A stretch of 9,125 nucleotides of DNA from Chryseobacterium gleum (lineage in GTDB: Bacteria; Bacteroidota; Bacteroidia; Flavobacteriales_D; Crocinitomicaceae). The notes below the pieces were generated by a model. The model had not been told where the DNA came from. It saw only the letters and a list, made by a program, of their open reading frames with translations, and did no database searches. Shown one piece after another: positions 6,402 to 9,125 of this stretch. Numbering within the stretch: position 1 is the first letter of the stretch; every line of letters begins with the position of its first letter. Made by a program: the position numbers and the translations under genes. The stretch lies in NCBI GenBank assembly GCA_945877005.1, contig CAMCQL010000063.1, positions 1 to 9,125 of the forward strand, given 5' to 3'.

Positions 6402-6428
6402 AAGGGTGCCTCGAAATCGGACACCCTT
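6402..6428 (-). terminator. Rho-independent terminator after the bacilliredoxin gene
   Basis: On the minus strand AAGGGUGUC (6420-6428 side) pairs with GGCACCCUU (6402-6410 side), with one U-G wobble, and a U run follows (complement of the A run at 6399-6403). It lies about 55 bases after the bacilliredoxin stop codon and about 30 bases before tatD. Apart from the loop and one stem base it is the same as the tonB terminator at 1029-1058. Confidence 0.85.
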
Positions 6429-6437
6429 AAAATCAAT

Positions 6438-6468
6438 CAAATTTATCTTAACTAAAAGTTAAAATCAA
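6438..6468 (-). promoter_or_regulatory. Promoter-like sequence upstream of tatD-ansA
   Basis: The minus strand has TTG (plus 6466-6468), a 20-base spacer and TAAATTTG (plus 6438-6445), matching the Bacteroidota consensus. Predicted transcription would begin near 6431, just before the terminator hairpin at 6402-6428, so the hairpin would lie in the tatD leader. Either tatD-ansA is attenuated or the match is fortuitous in AT-rich DNA. Confidence 0.5.
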
Positions 6469-6482
6469 ATAAGCGGTAACTC

Positions 6483-6896
6483 TTAACAAAATTCGTTGTA
6501 CGCTTCTTGTAAGTTTTCAGCAATCATTTGAGCAGTTCCTCCTTCAATATGATGTCTTTCCAAAAAATGCACTAACTCACCATCTTTAAATAATGCAATT
6601 GATGGAGAAGACGGAGGATATGGTAAAAAGTGTTTTCTAGCTTGCGCTACAGCTTCTTGATCAACACCTGCAAACACAGTTGCTAATTTAGTAGGTGCTT
6701 TCTCACCATTGATCGACAATTTAACGCCTGGACGCATATTTCCTGCTGCACAACCGCATACAGAATTGACAACTACTAAAAGTGAACCTTCTGTATTTTT
6801 AATAGTGTTATCAACCTCATCGGCTGTTAATAATTCAGTAAAACCTACGCTTACTAAATCTTGTTTCATTGGGGCAACTAATTCTGCTGGATACAT
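6483..6896 (-). CDS. BrxA/BrxB-family bacilliredoxin
   Basis: This 137-residue thioredoxin-like protein matches the YphP/YqiW (BrxA/BrxB) family, about 144 residues in Bacillus. It begins MYPAELVAPMKQDL, typical of the family, and has the CGC active site in VVNSVCGCAAGNMRPGV (Cys47-Gly-Cys49). Further family patches are KLATVFAGVDQEAV, LPYPPSSPSIALFKDGELVHFLERHHIEG, and a final Cys137. Family members remove bacillithiol from S-bacillithiolated proteins in the cytoplasm after oxidative stress; some Bacteroidota make bacillithiol, and this gene fits that. Thioredoxin-like reductase or isomerase activity has also been proposed for the family. No bacillithiol synthesis gene (bshA/B/C) is in view. 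The gene appears monocistronic, with its own terminator after the stop. The ATG at 6894-6896 gives the conserved N-terminus, so the start is secure. Confidence 0.92.
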   Translation of the reverse strand: MYPAELVAPMKQDLVSVGFTELLTADEVDNTIKNTEGSLLVVVNSVCGCAAGNMRPGVKLSINGEKAPTKLATVFAGVDQEAVAQARKHFLPYPPSSPSIALFKDGELVHFLERHHIEGGTAQMIAENLQEAYNEFC

Positions 6897-6954
6897 ATTT
6901 TAAAATTATTAATGATGAATTATGAGTTATAAATGAAAAAAAAAATTTTTTAAA

Positions 6955-6962
6955 CAAAATTA
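6955..6962 (-). promoter_or_regulatory. Possible -7 element for the bacilliredoxin gene
   Basis: The minus strand reads TAATTTTG, matching TAnnTTTG, about 58 bases before the ATG at 6896. No TTG is seen at the right distance upstream, so only half of the consensus is present. It is followed by a long T-run in the leader (about 6936-6950). Confidence 0.3.
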
Positions 6963-7035
6963 CAAAGATTTAGAGAGTAGTTAAATAAGATTATGTAAAT
7001 AATTCTTAAATAAAACCCAATAGATACCTAATCAA

Positions 7036-7064
7036 TTGATTTTTAAAAAATAAATCTATTTTTG
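7036..7064 (+). promoter_or_regulatory. Bacteroidota-type promoter of the YjgN-M48 operon
   Basis: TTG at 7036-7038, an 18-base spacer and TATTTTTG at 7057-7064 match TTG-N17-23-TAnnTTTG. The predicted start near 7070 leaves a leader of only about a dozen bases before the ATG at 7083, so translation starts without a strong Shine-Dalgarno; an A-rich tract sits just before the ATG. Confidence 0.7.
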
Positions 7065-7082
7065 CTTAAATAAAAAAGACAC

Positions 7083-8039
7083 ATGGAGAACAACACTTGG
7101 AGAACAACATTGAAATTTCACGGAAGTCATGGTGATTTAGTTGGTTTACGTATTTTAAATAACATTCTTAAAATCATTACATTAGGATTTTATTATCCTT
7201 GGGCAAAAGTCAAAGAATTAAAATACATGTACAATGAAACAGAATATATGAATTCACGTTTTGTTTTTCACGGAACTGGAAAAGAGGTATTTAAAGGATT
7301 TATTAAAGCTCTTTTGATGTTTGGTGTTTTGTATGCGTTCTTATTATTTTGTAGTTTATCAAATAATCCCACATTGGTTTATGTAGGATTCATTGTATTT
7401 AATCTTGGTTTTTTTGCTTTGATTCCTTTGGCACTGCATGGTTCTTTAAAGTATAGACTATCTCGTACTTCATGGAGAGGTATTCATTTTGGTTACAGAG
7501 GCAACTTGAAAGAGTTATATGGAATTTACCTTAAAAATATAATGTTGACAATCGTAACTTTTGGAATTTATAGTTCATGGATGCGTGTCGCTTTGAATAA
7601 ATATACAAGAAGCAACATACGCTTCGGAAGCATTCAATTCGCCTTTGTAGGAAAAGGGGTTGATTTGTTTTTAATCAATTTGAAAGGGGTGATTTTTTCG
7701 ATACTTACATTTGGAATATATTCATTTTGGTACTATAAAAACCGCTTAATGTTCGAAGTGAACAACACAAAAATAATTCAAGACGGTAAAGAAATTAATT
7801 TACGTTCTACATTGACACCTGGAGGAATTTTTAAATTATTAATCGTCAACTATTTAATTGTGGCTTTCACATTTGGTATTGGGACAGGTATTGCAATCAA
7901 TAGAATTACACGTGTTTTATTTCAAAACATTGAATTTGAAGAAGATATTGACGCTGATTCTATCTTGCAAACAGAAGAAGAGTACAAAGATGCATCTGGT
8001 GATGATATCGCAGGAATGTTAGATATTTCGATCATTTAA
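7083..8039 (+). CDS. YjgN/DUF898-family multi-pass membrane protein
   Basis: This 318-residue protein of unknown function is assigned by its repeated DUF898 motif. The unit (Y/F)xG..G.L......L....T.GIY..W occurs clearly at about residues 12-40 (LKIITLGFYYPW), 138-166 (LTIVTFGIYSSW) and 187-216 (FSILTFGIYSFW), with a degenerate copy at 242-270 (AFTFGIGTGI) and a partial one near 62-75 (FHGTGKEVFKG). About six membrane helices can be seen: 22-40, 72-92, 97-118, 146-166, 194-216 and 247-270. The C-terminal tail (284-318) is strongly acidic (EFEEDIDADS...EEEYKDASGDD) and probably cytoplasmic. Its stop codon overlaps the start of the M48 protease by one base (TAATG), so the two are translationally coupled; YjgN proteins are often found next to M48 proteases. 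It may be the membrane partner or substrate of that protease, but this is inference. Confidence 0.88.
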   Translation: MENNTWRTTLKFHGSHGDLVGLRILNNILKIITLGFYYPWAKVKELKYMYNETEYMNSRFVFHGTGKEVFKGFIKALLMFGVLYAFLLFCSLSNNPTLVYVGFIVFNLGFFALIPLALHGSLKYRLSRTSWRGIHFGYRGNLKELYGIYLKNIMLTIVTFGIYSSWMRVALNKYTRSNIRFGSIQFAFVGKGVDLFLINLKGVIFSILTFGIYSFWYYKNRLMFEVNNTKIIQDGKEINLRSTLTPGGIFKLLIVNYLIVAFTFGIGTGIAINRITRVLFQNIEFEEDIDADSILQTEEEYKDASGDDIAGMLDISII

Positions 8040-9115
8040 TGGAACAGATACTGTATTTTGATGGACTTTCGTCGCGTGCATGGACTTGTAAAATTGATGT
8101 ACGAACCGAAGAAATATTAATTCAGATAGATGACACTTTAGAAATCATTTGTTGGAAGATTAACGATTTAATTTCGAACGAATTAACAGGCACAACATTA
8201 ACGATTAAATACGGTGAATACCCACATAAAACCATAGAAATCATTGGTGAAAGTACTCTTGAATATTATGAATTAATTTCTAAAAATTCGTTTCTAGGAA
8301 GGTCAACCGTTCTGTGGTATCGTAAGAAAACCCCAATTATTATTACCTTAATTTTCTCGTTTTTTTGTCTTTGTGTTTTTTCTTACTGGATATTAATACC
8401 CTGGTTAGGTGAGAAGGCTACGTTGCTTGTACCAAAAGATACTGAAATTAAATTAGGTGCATCAATTGCAGAAAATTTTAAACAAACAGAAGAAATCAAT
8501 GCTGTTTCATCAAAATTACTGAATCAATTCCTTGATTCTTTGCATGTAAAAGAATCGTATCCAATCAATATAACGGTAGTTAATTCGCCATTGGTAAATG
8601 CTTTTGCTTTTCCTGGTGGGCAAATTTTTGTGTATTCAGGGATTGTAAACAAAATGAAAAACTACAATGAATTGGTAGCATTGCTTTCCCATGAAATTAC
8701 ACATGTAACACACCAACATTCTTTAAAAAGTTTAGGACGAAGTGCTGCGACTTCTTTTTTCATTTCAGGTTTATTTGGCGATATTTCTGGTATATCAGCG
8801 GGTATTTTAGACCAGGCTAGCCAATTAAAACAATTGAGGTATTCACGTGAGTTAGAAACAGAAGCAGATCAACACGGGGTGAATTTCATGATAAAATACA
8901 AAGTGAGTCCAAAAGGAATGATTGATCTTATGCAAATTTTAGATAAAGAGAGCGAAGGCGAAGATGGATTTATGAAATATTTAAGTACACATCCCGAAAC
9001 AAAAGAACGTATTAATGCACTTAAATCCAACAATCAAATAACAATAAATTTTAAGGAAAATCAGTCATTAAAAACTATTTTTTCCAAAATTCAGCAAAGT
9101 ATAAATAAACCATGA
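8039..9115 (+). CDS. M48-family zinc metalloprotease, membrane-anchored
   Basis: This 358-residue protein has the full M48 active site: HEITH (His218, Glu219, His222), the third zinc ligand in ETEAD (Glu273, with Asp277), and a THPETKERI segment with His318, the place where the E. coli BepA regulatory histidine lies. NAFAFPGGQIFVYSGI (187-202), just before the HExxH, is typical of the BepA/LoiP branch. The N-terminal ~90 residues form a beta-rich soluble domain (ILYFDGLSSRAW, EILIQIDDTLEIICW) of the kind found in M48 proteins beside YjgN. One membrane helix (about 98-121) follows, and the protease domain comes after it, so the catalytic part is probably periplasmic. There is no cleavable signal. 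By family it would degrade misfolded envelope proteins; its target is unknown. Translation is coupled to the upstream membrane gene, and its TGA stop overlaps a possible next ATG (ATGA). Confidence 0.93.
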   Translation: MEQILYFDGLSSRAWTCKIDVRTEEILIQIDDTLEIICWKINDLISNELTGTTLTIKYGEYPHKTIEIIGESTLEYYELISKNSFLGRSTVLWYRKKTPIIITLIFSFFCLCVFSYWILIPWLGEKATLLVPKDTEIKLGASIAENFKQTEEINAVSSKLLNQFLDSLHVKESYPINITVVNSPLVNAFAFPGGQIFVYSGIVNKMKNYNELVALLSHEITHVTHQHSLKSLGRSAATSFFISGLFGDISGISAGILDQASQLKQLRYSRELETEADQHGVNFMIKYKVSPKGMIDLMQILDKESEGEDGFMKYLSTHPETKERINALKSNNQITINFKENQSLKTIFSKIQQSINKP

Positions 9116-9125
9116 TTCAAAAAAT
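9112..9125 (+). CDS. Possible start of a third operon gene (only four codons visible)
   Basis: An ATG at 9112-9114 overlaps the M48 stop codon as ATGA and opens a frame MIQK to the right edge. The overlap mirrors the TAATG link upstream and is typical of tightly packed operons. Nothing about function can be said from four codons. Confidence 0.35.

Noticed and set aside
6709..6903. Plus-strand frame of 64 codons
   Set aside because: Antisense to the conserved 5' half of the bacilliredoxin gene.
1..9125. CRISPR array, insertion sequence or defence island
   Set aside because: No regularly spaced direct repeats, transposase, nuclease-helicase or toxin genes are present.

Overview
The window is AT-rich DNA from a member of the Bacteroidota, most likely Flavobacteriia-related; Crocinitomicaceae/Fluviicola-like is a guess. 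The evidence is the exbB-exbD-exbD-tonB cluster with a Bacteroidota-type TonB (RNKEYGAY motif between two N-terminal membrane segments), promoters of the TTG-N17-23-TAnnTTTG type, and weak Shine-Dalgarno sequences. It looks like core chromosome. I see no insertion sequence, phage gene or CRISPR array.

Region 1 (1-4132, all minus strand) is a TonB energising locus. In transcription order it holds exbB, two different exbD genes and tonB, closed by a strong intrinsic terminator at about 1029-1057. Beyond the terminator lie a 64-residue two-helix membrane protein and a PstS-like periplasmic-binding lipoprotein cut by the left edge. A good promoter at 4103-4132 drives exbB and shows that its start is at 4066, not at the upstream in-frame ATG. 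ExbB/ExbD would harvest proton motive force, and TonB would pass it to outer-membrane transporters of the SusC/TonB-dependent type. The PstS-like protein has no ABC permease in view.

Region 2 (4133-4548) is mostly non-coding and AT-rich. It holds a perfect 10-bp inverted repeat and a tRNA-Ser(GGA) gene.

Region 3 (4549-6896, minus) holds a bacilliredoxin (BrxA/BrxB family) with its own terminator, then a tatD-ansA pair (TatD-type metal-dependent hydrolase and type I L-asparaginase). The bacilliredoxin terminator is almost the same sequence as the tonB terminator. The only strong promoter match for tatD-ansA lies upstream of that terminator, so the hairpin may sit in the tatD leader.

Region 4 (7083-9125, plus) is a divergent operon: a YjgN/DUF898 multi-pass membrane protein, an M48 zinc metalloprotease joined to it by a 1-base TAATG overlap, and possibly a third gene starting at an ATGA overlap at the right edge. 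This pair is the least understood part of the window. No clearly new system can be shown; the best leads are the YjgN-M48 unit, the PstS-like protein linked to TonB, and the terminator-in-leader arrangement.
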